The notes beneath the pieces were generated by a model. That model made no database searches. It was given only the letters and a program-made list of their open reading frames with translations, and had not been told where the DNA came from. Below, piece by piece: positions 27,256 to 36,207 of a DNA stretch of 64,000 nucleotides. The stretch comes from Acidobacteriota bacterium (lineage in GTDB: Bacteria; Acidobacteriota; Vicinamibacteria; Fen-336): NCBI GenBank assembly GCA_011526565.1, contig WYBL01000103.1:24600-88599 (forward strand), read 5' to 3'. Made by a program: the position numbers and the translations under genes. Every line of letters starts with the position of its first letter. Positions within the stretch are counted from its first letter, which is position 1.

Positions 27256-28776
27256 CTAGCGCAGCTTCATTTCGGCGGCGAGGAGCTTGCCGTCGAGGCG
27301 GGGGCGCCACTCGACGCGGTTGGAGACACCGAACAGGTTGGCGCGGTGGTAGAGCGGCACCATCGGCATCTCGTCGAGGACCAGCTTCATCAGCTCGCCG
27401 TACTGGGCGAGCCGGCCGGTCTCGCCGAACATCTGCGCGTTGGCCTCGATCAGGGCGTCGAGGCGCGGGTTGGAGTACCCGGGGTTGTAGCTGCCCGCGC
27501 CGCGGGCCGGGTCGCGGGTCATCAGGCAGTCGTGCAGGAAGCTGGCCGCGTCGCCGTTCTCGAACCGCCAGCCGAGCAGGAAGAACGGCAGCCCGCCGCG
27601 GCGGATCTGCTGGATCACGTCGGGCCAGTCCGGCGCCTCGAGCCCGACCCGGATGCCGACCAGGCCGAGCTGGTCGCGCACCAGCCGCGCCACCAGCGTC
27701 TGCGAGGCCTGGGCCCGGTGGACGAGGGTGATCTCGAAGCCGTCCGCGTAGCCGGCCTCGCGGAGCAGGGCCCGGGCGCGCTCCGGGTCGTGCGCCAGCG
27801 GCGCCAGGCCCGTGACGTGGCCGAACACCCCCTGCTGGACGAGTTGCACCGCGGGCGTGCCGCGGCCGCCGAGGCTCTGCACGATCCGTGGCCGGTCGAG
27901 CGCCAGCGACACGGCCTGCCGCACGCGGCGGTCCGAGAAGGGGTTGCGGGCGCCTGGTGCAGCCGTCGAGCGCAGCCACAGGTAGTAGGAGGTGAGCCCC
28001 GCCCGCTCCTCGACCCGCAGGTCGCCGTCGTCGCGGAGTTCGGCGGCCAGGTTCTCGGGCAGGTAGCGCAGCACGTCGACCTGGCCCTCGCGCAGCACGC
28101 GCAGGCTGTCGTAGCCCTCGGCCACCGGCACGAAGGTCGCCCGGGGAATCGGCGGCGCGCCCCCCCAGTACTCGGGGAAGGCCGCCAGCTCGAGTTGGCG
28201 GCCCGGCTGCCAGCCGACGAAGCGGTACGGTCCCGTGCCGACGGGGCTGCCCGGGCCGCTGGCCTGGTCGGGCGCGTGCACGATGTGCACGTAGGTCATG
28301 CGATTCATCAGCAGGGGGTCGGGACGCGAGGTCACCAGCCGCAGGCGGGCCGGCGACAGGATCTGCACGGAGGACAGCGTGGCCAGGTGGCCGCGAACGC
28401 CGGACTCGGGGTCGCTGCGCGCGCGGTCCAGCGTGTACTTGACGTCGTCGGCGCTCAGCTCGTGACCGTCGTGGAAGCGCACGCCGGGACGCAGCTCGAT
28501 CTGCCACGTGTGCTCGTCGAGGCTGTTCCACTGCACGGCGAGGGCCGGCACCAGCCGCATCTCGCCGTCGAAGGCGACCAGGCCCTCGTAGAGGTTGGAC
28601 AGGATCGAGTGGGTGGCGGCCTCGGCCACCGTCAGCGGGTCGAGCGAGAGGGCGTCCGCTTCGTGGGCGATGCGCACCGTGCCCTGGGCGGCCGGCCGGG
28701 CGCACCCGGCGCCCAGCACGGCCGCCAGCAGCACGGCCGCCCCGCCCGCTGTACGGGCGGGGCGCTGGACTCGCAC
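27256..28776 (-). CDS. oligopeptide/solute-binding lipoprotein (SBP family 5)
   Basis: 506 residues from GTG 28776 with AGGAGG upstream. Signal with lipobox (LLAAVLGAGC). Family-5 motifs: SILSNLYEGLVAFDGEMRLVPALAVQW, TWQIELRPGVRFHDG, VGTGPYRFVGWQPG and FSDRRVRQAVSLALDR. It is the binding component of a peptide-type ABC importer, but no permease or ATPase gene is in the window. It lies 11 nt downstream of the M20 dipeptidase gene, so peptide uptake and cleavage may be linked. Confidence 0.9.
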   Translation of the reverse strand: MRVQRPARTAGGAAVLLAAVLGAGCARPAAQGTVRIAHEADALSLDPLTVAEAATHSILSNLYEGLVAFDGEMRLVPALAVQWNSLDEHTWQIELRPGVRFHDGHELSADDVKYTLDRARSDPESGVRGHLATLSSVQILSPARLRLVTSRPDPLLMNRMTYVHIVHAPDQASGPGSPVGTGPYRFVGWQPGRQLELAAFPEYWGGAPPIPRATFVPVAEGYDSLRVLREGQVDVLRYLPENLAAELRDDGDLRVEERAGLTSYYLWLRSTAAPGARNPFSDRRVRQAVSLALDRPRIVQSLGGRGTPAVQLVQQGVFGHVTGLAPLAHDPERARALLREAGYADGFEITLVHRAQASQTLVARLVRDQLGLVGIRVGLEAPDWPDVIQQIRRGGLPFFLLGWRFENGDAASFLHDCLMTRDPARGAGSYNPGYSNPRLDALIEANAQMFGETGRLAQYGELMKLVLDEMPMVPLYHRANLFGVSNRVEWRPRLDGKLLAAEMKLR

Positions 28777-28787
28777 CCGCTCGCCTC

Positions 28788-30203
28788 CTAGCGGCGCTTC
28801 TTCGCGGGCCCGAGCCGGGCCAGCTCGTCGTAGAGGTGGACGGCGGAGCGCATGCACTTCTTCCAGTCGCCCAGGTGCAGGCTCTCGTTCTCCGAGTGCG
28901 CGTTGCACTTCGGGTCCTCGACGCCCATCAGCAGGCAGGGCGCGCCGCCCAGCGCGTCGGCGAACGGCTGCACGAAGCCGATCGACCCGCCCGCGCCGAT
29001 CATCGCCGTCTCCTTGCCGAAGCCGGCCTTCAGCGCGCGGCGCGCGGCCTCGAACGCGGGCCCCTCGGGGTCGGTCGTCCACCACGGAGTGCCCCCGGTC
29101 ACCTTCGCGGTGACCTTGATGCCGTGCGGCGGGTTGGTGGTCAGCTTCTTGACGAGGAGCTGGCCCGCCGCGCGCGGGCTCATGTTCGGCACGATCCGCA
29201 TCGACAGCCGCGCGCGGCAGGCGTCGATGATCTGGTTGGAGGAGCCGACGATGTTCCGGGCCTCGAAGGCGATCACCGTCAGCGACGGCCGCGTCCACAG
29301 CTTCTCGTAGACCGAGTAGCCCTTCTCGCCGGCCAGGCTCATGCCTTTCATCATCCCGGCGTCCTTCTTGAACTTGGGCTCGTCGAAGGGCAGCGCGCGG
29401 ATGCGCTGGAGCTGCTTCTTGCCCGGCTTCGCGACCTGCTTGTAGAGGCCGGGCACGTTCAGCTCGCCCTTCGGCCCGGTCAGGTCGGCGATCAGCCGGC
29501 ACAACACCTGGACGGGATCGGGTACCGGGCCGCCCCACATCCCGCTGTGCACCGGCGCCGCCAGGCCCTGGACCTCGACGTCGACCTGGACGATCCCGCG
29601 GAGCTGGTAGGTCAGCGCCGGGACGCCGGTGTCGAAGTTCGCGGTGTCGGACAGCACGATGTAGTCGGCGTCGAGCTGCGGGCGGTAGAGCTTCAGGAAC
29701 TGGCCGAGGTTCTCGGAGCCGATCTCCTCCTCGCCCTCGATCACGAAGCGCACGTTGCAGGGCAGCTCCCCGGTCGCCGCCAGGTACGAGGCGACGGCGG
29801 CGACATGGGCCATCACGCCGGCCTTGTCGTCGGCGGTGCCGCGCCCGTAGAGCCGCCCGCCGCGCTCGGTCGGCTCGAACGCCGGCGAGAGCCACTTCTC
29901 GGGCCGCCCCGCGGGCTGCACGTCGTGGTGGCCGTAGAGCAGGATCGTCGGCGCGCCCGGCTTCTTCAGCCAGTCACCGTAGACGTAGGGGTGCGCGCCC
30001 GGGACCTCGAGCACCTGCACGTTCTCGATGCCGACCCGGCGCATCAGCTCGGCGGTCGCTTCGGCCGAGCGGCGGACCTCTTCCGGCGGGAAGCCGTCCG
30101 CGGAGATGCTGGGAATGCGCGACAGCGCGACGAGGTCGGCGAGGTAGTCGGGGTAATGAGCGTCGAGGTGCTTGAGGGCGGCGCGTACGTTCGGCTGAAT
30201 CAT
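28788..30203 (-). CDS. M20-family dipeptidase/carboxypeptidase
   Basis: 471 residues. Metal and catalytic motifs in order: YGHHDVQPAG (His, Asp), RGTADDKAG (bridging Asp), EGEEEIGS (catalytic Glu then ligand Glu), VLSDT (Asp), and the C-terminal His region. The size and dimerisation lid match M20 dipeptidases of the CNDP/DapE-like branch. No signal peptide, so cytoplasmic. It is followed at 11 nt by a peptide-binding lipoprotein and is divergent from the aldehyde dehydrogenase gene. Confidence 0.92.
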   Translation of the reverse strand: MIQPNVRAALKHLDAHYPDYLADLVALSRIPSISADGFPPEEVRRSAEATAELMRRVGIENVQVLEVPGAHPYVYGDWLKKPGAPTILLYGHHDVQPAGRPEKWLSPAFEPTERGGRLYGRGTADDKAGVMAHVAAVASYLAATGELPCNVRFVIEGEEEIGSENLGQFLKLYRPQLDADYIVLSDTANFDTGVPALTYQLRGIVQVDVEVQGLAAPVHSGMWGGPVPDPVQVLCRLIADLTGPKGELNVPGLYKQVAKPGKKQLQRIRALPFDEPKFKKDAGMMKGMSLAGEKGYSVYEKLWTRPSLTVIAFEARNIVGSSNQIIDACRARLSMRIVPNMSPRAAGQLLVKKLTTNPPHGIKVTAKVTGGTPWWTTDPEGPAFEAARRALKAGFGKETAMIGAGGSIGFVQPFADALGGAPCLLMGVEDPKCNAHSENESLHLGDWKKCMRSAVHLYDELARLGPAKKRR

Positions 30204-30277
30204 GGCTGGGCTCCTTCCCGCGTCCCCCCGGAGTCTAGCAAGCCCGCCTTGCGGTAGATTCCGCCTGGAGGCCGCCG

Positions 30278-31657
30278 ATGGAACCCCTGGTGGTCGTGGA
30301 CAAGCACACGGGCGAGCGGCTGGGCGAGCTCCCCGTGGCCGACGCCGCCGCGGTGGCCGCGGCGACGCGGCGCGCGCGGGCCGCGTTCCCCGCGTGGAGC
30401 GCCACCCCGGCCCACCGCCGGGCCGCGATCCTGCGCGCGGCCTCGGAGCGACTGGGCGCCCACGCCGACGAGCTGGCGCGACTGATCGCCCGCGAGTCGG
30501 GCAAGGCGCTCAAGTACGCGTCGGCCGAGGTGGCGCGCGCGGCAGAGACCTTCGGCTTCGCGGCCGACGAGGCCCGCCGCATCCACGGCGAGACCGTGCC
30601 GATGGACGCCTCGGCCGCCGGCGAAGGCCGGCTCGGCTTCTGGCTGCGGATGCCGGTCGGCGTCGTGGCGGCGATCACGCCCTTCAACTTCCCCCTCAAC
30701 CTGGTCGCGCACAAGGTGGCGCCAGCGCTGGCCGCGGGCGACACGGTCGTGCTCAAGCCCGCCGAGCGCACGCCGCTCTCGGCGGTGCGCCTGGCCGAGC
30801 TGCTCGCGGAGTCCGGCCTGCCCGCGGGGGCGCTGGAGCTCGTCCACGGCGAGGGCCCGCTGACCGGCGAGGCACTGTGCACGGACCCGGTGCCCGCGAT
30901 GGTCAGCTTCACCGGCAGCCCCGCTGTCGGCCGTCGCATCCTGGCGCTGGCGGGCCTGAAGCGCGTGACGCTGGAGCTCGGCAACAACTCGGCGACGATC
31001 GTCGAGCCCGACGCCGACCTCGACAAGGCGGTGCCGCGCTGCGTGATGTCGGCCTTCGCCAATGCCGGCCAGGTCTGCCTCAGCCTGCAGCGGCTGTACG
31101 TCCACGAGGAGATCGCCGACGCCTTCGCCGAGCGCTTCGTGGCCGCCGCGGCGACGCTGCAGGTCGGCAACCCGCTCGACCCGGCCTGCGACGTCGGGCC
31201 GATGATCTCGACGGCGGCCGCGGAGCGCGCGGAGGCCTGGGTGGAAGAGGCGCTCGCGGCCGGCGCCCGCCGGCTGCTGGGCGGGCGGCGCGAGGACGCG
31301 CTGTTCTGGCCGACGGTACTGACCGGCGTGACGCCCGCGATGAAGGTGATGTGCCAGGAGGTGTTCGCGCCGGTCGTCTCGATCGTGCCCTACGCGCGCT
31401 TCGAGGACGCGCTCGACGCGGCCGGCACGAGCGACTACGGGCTGCAGGCGGGGATCTACACCCGCGACCTGGACAAGGCGCTGCAGGCCGTGCGCCGGCT
31501 CGACGTCGGCGGCGTGATGATCAACGACACCGCGATCTTCCGCGCCGACCACATGCCGTACGGCGGCAACCGCGGCAGCGGGCTCGGCCGCGAGGGCGTG
31601 CGCTTCGCGGTCGAGGAGATGACCAGCCTGCGCATGGTCGTGATCGCTCCTTCGTGA
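30278..31657 (+). CDS. NAD(P)-dependent aldehyde dehydrogenase
   Basis: 459 residues. The nucleotide site and core are clear: ITPFNFPLNLVAHKVAPALAAGDTVVLKPAERTPLSA, the catalytic-base region TLELGNNSATIV (Glu) and NAGQVCLSLQR (nucleophile Cys). It oxidises an aldehyde to the acid; the substrate is not readable. RBS GGAGG precedes the ATG and TAGATT (30,252-30,257) gives a short leader. The stop overlaps the next gene as GTGA. Confidence 0.92.
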   Translation: MEPLVVVDKHTGERLGELPVADAAAVAAATRRARAAFPAWSATPAHRRAAILRAASERLGAHADELARLIARESGKALKYASAEVARAAETFGFAADEARRIHGETVPMDASAAGEGRLGFWLRMPVGVVAAITPFNFPLNLVAHKVAPALAAGDTVVLKPAERTPLSAVRLAELLAESGLPAGALELVHGEGPLTGEALCTDPVPAMVSFTGSPAVGRRILALAGLKRVTLELGNNSATIVEPDADLDKAVPRCVMSAFANAGQVCLSLQRLYVHEEIADAFAERFVAAAATLQVGNPLDPACDVGPMISTAAAERAEAWVEEALAAGARRLLGGRREDALFWPTVLTGVTPAMKVMCQEVFAPVVSIVPYARFEDALDAAGTSDYGLQAGIYTRDLDKALQAVRRLDVGGVMINDTAIFRADHMPYGGNRGSGLGREGVRFAVEEMTSLRMVVIAPS

Positions 31658-33447
31658 AGCGCTGCCTCGCCGCCGTCGCACTGGCCGCGCTGACGGCGGC
31701 GCTGGCCTTCGCGTGGGAACCGCTGCAAAGCGGCGAGCGGCGCGGCCGGCTGTTCTCGGACTGGGACCAGCACCTGCTCTACCACGGCGCCGCGCGGCGC
31801 GCCGTGGTCGAGTTCGGCGAGCTGCCGTTGTGGAACCCGTGGTTGTGTTTCGGCCACCCCACGCTGGCCAACCCGCAGAGCCGGGTCGTCTCGCCGCTCT
31901 TCCCGCTGCATCTCGCCCTCGGCCCGGAGCGGGCTCTCAAGTGGGAGATTGCGATCCACGCCTTCCTCGCCATCCTCGGCGGCGCGTTCTTCGCCCGCCG
32001 TGCGGGGGCGAGCTGGAACGGCGCGACGTTGGCGGGAGTCGCCTTCGGCTGCTGCGGCGCCTTCGCGCTCCACCTGAACGAGGGCCACACGTGGTACCTC
32101 GCGTTCGCGGCACTGCCGTGGATCGCCGCGCTGTTCGACCTCGGGCGCGAGCGGACGCTGGCAACGCTCGGCGCGGCCGGCGTGCTGGCCCTCGCCATGC
32201 TCGGCGGCGGCACCTACCCCGCGCCCTACGCCGTCCTCCTGCTCACGCTGCTGGCCGCGGTCGAGACCGCGCAGCGGCGCAGCCCGCGACCGTTCGGCCG
32301 GCTGCTGGGGGTGCTCGCCCTCGCCGCCGGGCTGGCGGCCGTCAAGCTGCTCCCGATGGTGGAGCTGATGTCCGTCTCGCCGCGTCTCACGCCTGCCGGC
32401 GGGGGCCTGCCGCCCGCGGCGCTCGCTGCTGCGTTGTTCGACGCCGGCCGGGCGATCGAGTCCCGCGCACACGAGACGTGGCCCGTCACCTTCGTGGGCT
32501 GGCACGAGTACGGCCATGCGATCACCCCCCTGCTCGTGCCACTGGCCCTGCTCGGCCTGGGCCCCGGCGGTCGCTGGCGGCCCACCCTGCTGCTCGGGAT
32601 CGCCGGCTTCCTGCTGCTGGCGCTCGGGCAGTTCGCGCCACTCGACCTGTGGGGAGCCCTCCACCTGCTCCCGGGCTTCGCGAGCCTGCGCAACCCCTCG
32701 CGCTTCCTGCTGCTCGTGGTGCTGCTGGCGGCGGTGGCCGCGGGGCTGGGGCTGACCTGGCTCGAGTCCCGCCTCGGCATGCGCCGGCCGCGGCTGGCCG
32801 CAGCGACCGGGCTGGGGTTGGCCGTGCTGGTCGCCGGCCTGCAGGTGCAGGCCGGTCGCCAGGGATTCGCCGGAGCGTTCCCCAATCCCCCCGTGCGCCC
32901 CGCGCAAGGCGAGTTCCGGCTCTCGTTCGGCAACGCCCTGACGATGTACGGGCCCTCGCTCGCCAACGTCGCGACCACGGTCAACTGCTACGAGGTGGCG
33001 GCGCTGCAACCGCGAGACGCCGAGGAGGGGCGGCTGCGTCCCGGGCAGACGACGCGCCTCGAGTCCTGGCAGCGGCTGGTGGCCGGCCCCCCGGTGCGCG
33101 ACGCCGTGCCGGTGGCCCTGGAAACGGAAGCGGGCCGGGTCCCGGGCGCGGCGCGGGTGGCTCGCCACGGAACGAGCTGGTTCGAGGTGGAGGTGGAGGC
33201 GCCGGTGCCGGGCCTGCTGATCCTGGGCCAGACCGACGACGGCAACTGGCGCGTGGAGGGCGGTCGCCGCGAGCGGGCGTCGGGACTGATCGCGACACGG
33301 GTCGCGGCCGGGCGCTCGCGGGTGCGCTTCTCCTACCTGCCGCCGTCGGTCGTGTCGGGGGCGATCGTCTCGGTGACCTCCCTGGTGCTGGCCGCGGCCC
33401 TGGCCCTCCGCTCGAGACACCTTGACGGCTGCGCGGGCGCTCCGTAG
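31654..33447 (+). CDS. YfhO-like polytopic membrane protein
   Basis: 597 residues, about 12 membrane helices, then a soluble C-terminal domain. The N-terminal SDWDQHLLYHGAARRAVVEFGELPLWNPWLCFGHPTLANPQS is the conserved first loop of YfhO/GT-C-type proteins, with the acidic pair expected to serve lipid-linked sugar chemistry. LLPGFASLRNPSRFLLLV is another family marker. The C-terminal beta-rich part ends with VPGLLILGQTDDGNWRV, as in YfhO. Glycosyl transfer is inferred. GTG start overlaps the dehydrogenase stop. Confidence 0.75.
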   Translation: MKRCLAAVALAALTAALAFAWEPLQSGERRGRLFSDWDQHLLYHGAARRAVVEFGELPLWNPWLCFGHPTLANPQSRVVSPLFPLHLALGPERALKWEIAIHAFLAILGGAFFARRAGASWNGATLAGVAFGCCGAFALHLNEGHTWYLAFAALPWIAALFDLGRERTLATLGAAGVLALAMLGGGTYPAPYAVLLLTLLAAVETAQRRSPRPFGRLLGVLALAAGLAAVKLLPMVELMSVSPRLTPAGGGLPPAALAAALFDAGRAIESRAHETWPVTFVGWHEYGHAITPLLVPLALLGLGPGGRWRPTLLLGIAGFLLLALGQFAPLDLWGALHLLPGFASLRNPSRFLLLVVLLAAVAAGLGLTWLESRLGMRRPRLAAATGLGLAVLVAGLQVQAGRQGFAGAFPNPPVRPAQGEFRLSFGNALTMYGPSLANVATTVNCYEVAALQPRDAEEGRLRPGQTTRLESWQRLVAGPPVRDAVPVALETEAGRVPGAARVARHGTSWFEVEVEAPVPGLLILGQTDDGNWRVEGGRRERASGLIATRVAAGRSRVRFSYLPPSVVSGAIVSVTSLVLAAALALRSRHLDGCAGAP

Positions 33448-33460
33448 GCTGCCCTCACCG

Positions 33461-34972
33461 ATGCCACGACGCTCACTCTCCGTGCTGCTGGCCCTCGCCG
33501 CCGTGGCCTGCGCCGGGCGCGAGCCTGCGCCGGAGCGGATCGTCGTCGGCGTCCCCTACGAGGTCGCGACGCTCGACCCGCACGTCGAGAACACCGTCAG
33601 CAACTACTCGGTGCTGTCGAACGTGTACGACTCGCTGGTCGCCACCGACCTGCAGATGAAGGTCGGCCCGGGACTGGCGAGCTACTGGGAGAGCCCCGAC
33701 CCGCTGACCTGGACCTTCCACCTGCGCGAGGGGCTGCGCTTCCATGACGGCCGCCCCTGCGAAGCCGCGGACGTCGTCGCCTCGCTGCGCCGGCCGCTCG
33801 ATCGCCCCGAGCTGGCGATGCGCGCCTTCCTTGCCGACGTGGCGACGGTCGAGGCGGTCGACGCGCGCACCGTGCGCATCCGCACCGCGCGCCCCAGCCG
33901 CACGTTCCTCAACAAGCTGAGCTTCGTGCTGATCGCCCCGCGCGACGCGGACGACGCTGCCCTGGCGCGAGGCGCGCCCGGCACGGGGCCCTTCCGGATC
34001 GAGAGCTTCGAGCCCGGGCGCGCCGTGGACTTGCGCCGCTCCCCCGGTTACTGGGGCCCCGGCTCCGCCTTCGAGCGGGTCCGCATCGAGCTGGGCCTGA
34101 CGCCGGATGCGGCGCTCGCAGGTCTCGCCGCGGGCCGCTTCCACCTCGCCCAGGCCAACACGCGGAAGCTGGAGAACGCCGTCGACCACCTGCCCCGCTA
34201 TCGCGCGCTGCGACAGGAGAACGTGCTGCTCAAGCACGTCGGCCTCGACGTCAACCGGGAGCGAAACCCGCACGTCGACGCGCCGCGCAACCCGCTGCGC
34301 GACCCGCGAGTCCGGCACGCGCTCGACATCGCGGTCAATCGGCCGCGGATGGTCGCGCGGCTGCCGAACCTGGCCTCGCCCGCGGGCCAGCCGGTATCGC
34401 GGAACATCTTCGGCTTCGCCCCCGGCCTCGGCGTACCGGTCTACGACCCGGCGCGAGCCCGGGTATTGCTGGCGGAGGCGGGGTTCCCGGCGGGCTTCCG
34501 CGCGCGCCTCCACGTCCGCAACATCCTCGCCGACGCCGCGGCGCTGCTTCGCGACGAGTGGCGGGCCGTCGGCGTCGAACTCGAGCTGGTGCCGCAGGCC
34601 GACGCCTCGTTCTTCGCGGGCGTGCGCGACGCCGCGATGTGGATGAGTCGGCGCGGCTCGGTGACCGGCGATGCCGCCGAGTTCCTGGAGAGCGTGGTCC
34701 ACACGCCCGACCCGGCCCGCCGCCTGGGCGGCGACAACTACGGCGGTCACTCGGACCCGGAACTCGACCACGGCATCGAGGCCGCGGCCGAGGTCGCCTC
34801 CGAGGCAGAACGACTCCACCTGCTCCAGCTCCTGGTCACCCGCTTCACTCGCAGCCGCGCCTGGATCCCGCTCTACGTCGACCAGGACGGCTACGCGCTC
34901 GACCGGCGCCTGGCCTGGGAACCGCGCGCCGATTCCTACATACGCTTCGCCGAGATCTCGCTTGCGCCCTGA
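33461..34972 (+). CDS. oligopeptide/solute-binding lipoprotein (SBP family 5)
   Basis: 503 residues from ATG 33461; the lipobox (LLALAAVAC) fixes this start rather than the in-frame ATG at 33422. Motifs: SVLSNVYDSLVATDLQMKVGPGLASYW, TWTFHLREGLRFHDGRPC, PGTGPFRIESFEPGRAVDLRRSPGYW and LRDPRVRHALDIAVNRPRM. Second orphan peptide-type binding protein in the window, again with no permease beside it. TAGGCT lies about 10 nt before the start. Confidence 0.9.
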   Translation: MPRRSLSVLLALAAVACAGREPAPERIVVGVPYEVATLDPHVENTVSNYSVLSNVYDSLVATDLQMKVGPGLASYWESPDPLTWTFHLREGLRFHDGRPCEAADVVASLRRPLDRPELAMRAFLADVATVEAVDARTVRIRTARPSRTFLNKLSFVLIAPRDADDAALARGAPGTGPFRIESFEPGRAVDLRRSPGYWGPGSAFERVRIELGLTPDAALAGLAAGRFHLAQANTRKLENAVDHLPRYRALRQENVLLKHVGLDVNRERNPHVDAPRNPLRDPRVRHALDIAVNRPRMVARLPNLASPAGQPVSRNIFGFAPGLGVPVYDPARARVLLAEAGFPAGFRARLHVRNILADAAALLRDEWRAVGVELELVPQADASFFAGVRDAAMWMSRRGSVTGDAAEFLESVVHTPDPARRLGGDNYGGHSDPELDHGIEAAAEVASEAERLHLLQLLVTRFTRSRAWIPLYVDQDGYALDRRLAWEPRADSYIRFAEISLAP

Positions 34973-34979
34973 GCGCGGC

Positions 34980-36203
34980 TCAACGAGCGGCCGGCGCGGC
35001 GTCGTCGAAGTAGCCCTTGCGCGCCAGCACGCGCAAGCCCTGGCGGCGGACCTTCACCTCGATGCGGCGGAAGCCCGGCTTGCGATCGCGTGGAGGGTCG
35101 TAGCCGAGCACGTAGTACGTGCGGGTGGTGTCGAGCACGCGCTCGAAGTGGGCTTCGAGGTCCGCACCGCCCAGCCGCAGGCCACCCGTGTTCTCCGCCA
35201 CGCGGTCGGCCCCGGCCGCGGCCGCGGTGGCCTCCCAGGCGGGAACCCGGGCTGCGTCGGGCAGCGCATGCGGGTAGGCGATGCCCTCGAACTTGCCGAA
35301 GGCCGAGGGGCTGCCGACGTCGATGAAGTGGATCGGCGCGTTGGCGCGCAGCGAGCGCGTCGCCAGCTCGCGGAAGCCGTCCTCGCGCGGGTCGTTCGGG
35401 AAGCCCCCGGTCACCATCAGCATCGAGTGGCGACCGGGCTGGCGCTCCAGCCAATCGAGCCCCATCTGCAGCGCGCCGAAGGTGTCCCGGCGGCGGGCGG
35501 TGGCCTCGGCCGCCAGTTCCGCGGCGCGGGCGCGGACCATCGACTCGATCATCCCCGCGGTGCCCGGGTTGAGGAACCCGAAGCGGCTCATCAGGCGCCG
35601 GAACGTGAGCGAGTCCGAGGCTTCGATCTCGAGCGCTTCGGCGTCGGTCATCGGCAGCGTCGAGATCATCGGCACCCGCCGGCCGCGGACGTGGCCCGCG
35701 ACTTCCGCAAGCTTCAGCGCGTCTTCGGGCAGGCGCCCCTGCCAGGAGATCCCCGTGTAGGGGGCGAGGATCAAGAGCGCTCCCGTGCGCTCGGTGAGGC
35801 CGCGGAGGATGCGGGTCAGGACCGGCGCCAGCCGCGCGGTCTCCTCCAGGCTCAGGTGGCCTTCGTCGATCAGCAGCACGGTCGCCGCACGGACGAACTG
35901 CGGCGCGTCGGCGGGCAACGGCGCCACCGGCGCGCCCAGGGGTTCGGCCGCAAGGGCGGCCCGGGCTCGGCTGGCGGCAGCGCCGAAGGCCGCGAAAGAG
36001 ACGACGGGCCTCCGCCGGCCGTCCTCCCGGACCTCGAAGTCAGACGCCAGGAGGTCGAGCACGGGACGGTGTCGACGGTCGGTGACGACGACGTCGACCA
36101 GGACCCGGTCAGCGTAGCTGCCGAACTCCGGCCGCGGCGGCGCCTGCCCCACGGCGGCCGTGCCTGCTGCCACGAAGGCAACGCACGACGCCCAGGGCCT
36201 CAC
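34980..36203 (-). CDS. VWFA-related Acidobacterial domain protein
   Basis: 407 residues with a signal peptide ending in AAVGQ. The N-terminal VLVDVVVTDRRHRPVLDLLASDFEVREDGRRRPV is the family motif. The central VWA-like domain keeps VLLIDEGHLSLEETARL in place of the MIDAS strand, so the metal site may be altered. The end TRTYYVLGYDPPRDRKPGFRRIEVKVRRQGLRVLARKGYF is the family C-terminus. It starts 4 nt after the HerA-like ATPase stop, so the two are co-transcribed. Confidence 0.88.
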   Translation of the reverse strand: MRPWASCVAFVAAGTAAVGQAPPRPEFGSYADRVLVDVVVTDRRHRPVLDLLASDFEVREDGRRRPVVSFAAFGAAASRARAALAAEPLGAPVAPLPADAPQFVRAATVLLIDEGHLSLEETARLAPVLTRILRGLTERTGALLILAPYTGISWQGRLPEDALKLAEVAGHVRGRRVPMISTLPMTDAEALEIEASDSLTFRRLMSRFGFLNPGTAGMIESMVRARAAELAAEATARRRDTFGALQMGLDWLERQPGRHSMLMVTGGFPNDPREDGFRELATRSLRANAPIHFIDVGSPSAFGKFEGIAYPHALPDAARVPAWEATAAAAGADRVAENTGGLRLGGADLEAHFERVLDTTRTYYVLGYDPPRDRKPGFRRIEVKVRRQGLRVLARKGYFDDAAPAAR

Positions 36204-36207
36204 GCGG

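Noticed and set aside
27182..28705. A 507-residue frame on the same strand as the binding protein
   Set aside because: It is an Arg/Pro/Gly-rich out-of-frame shadow; the family-5 binding-protein motifs are in the other frame.
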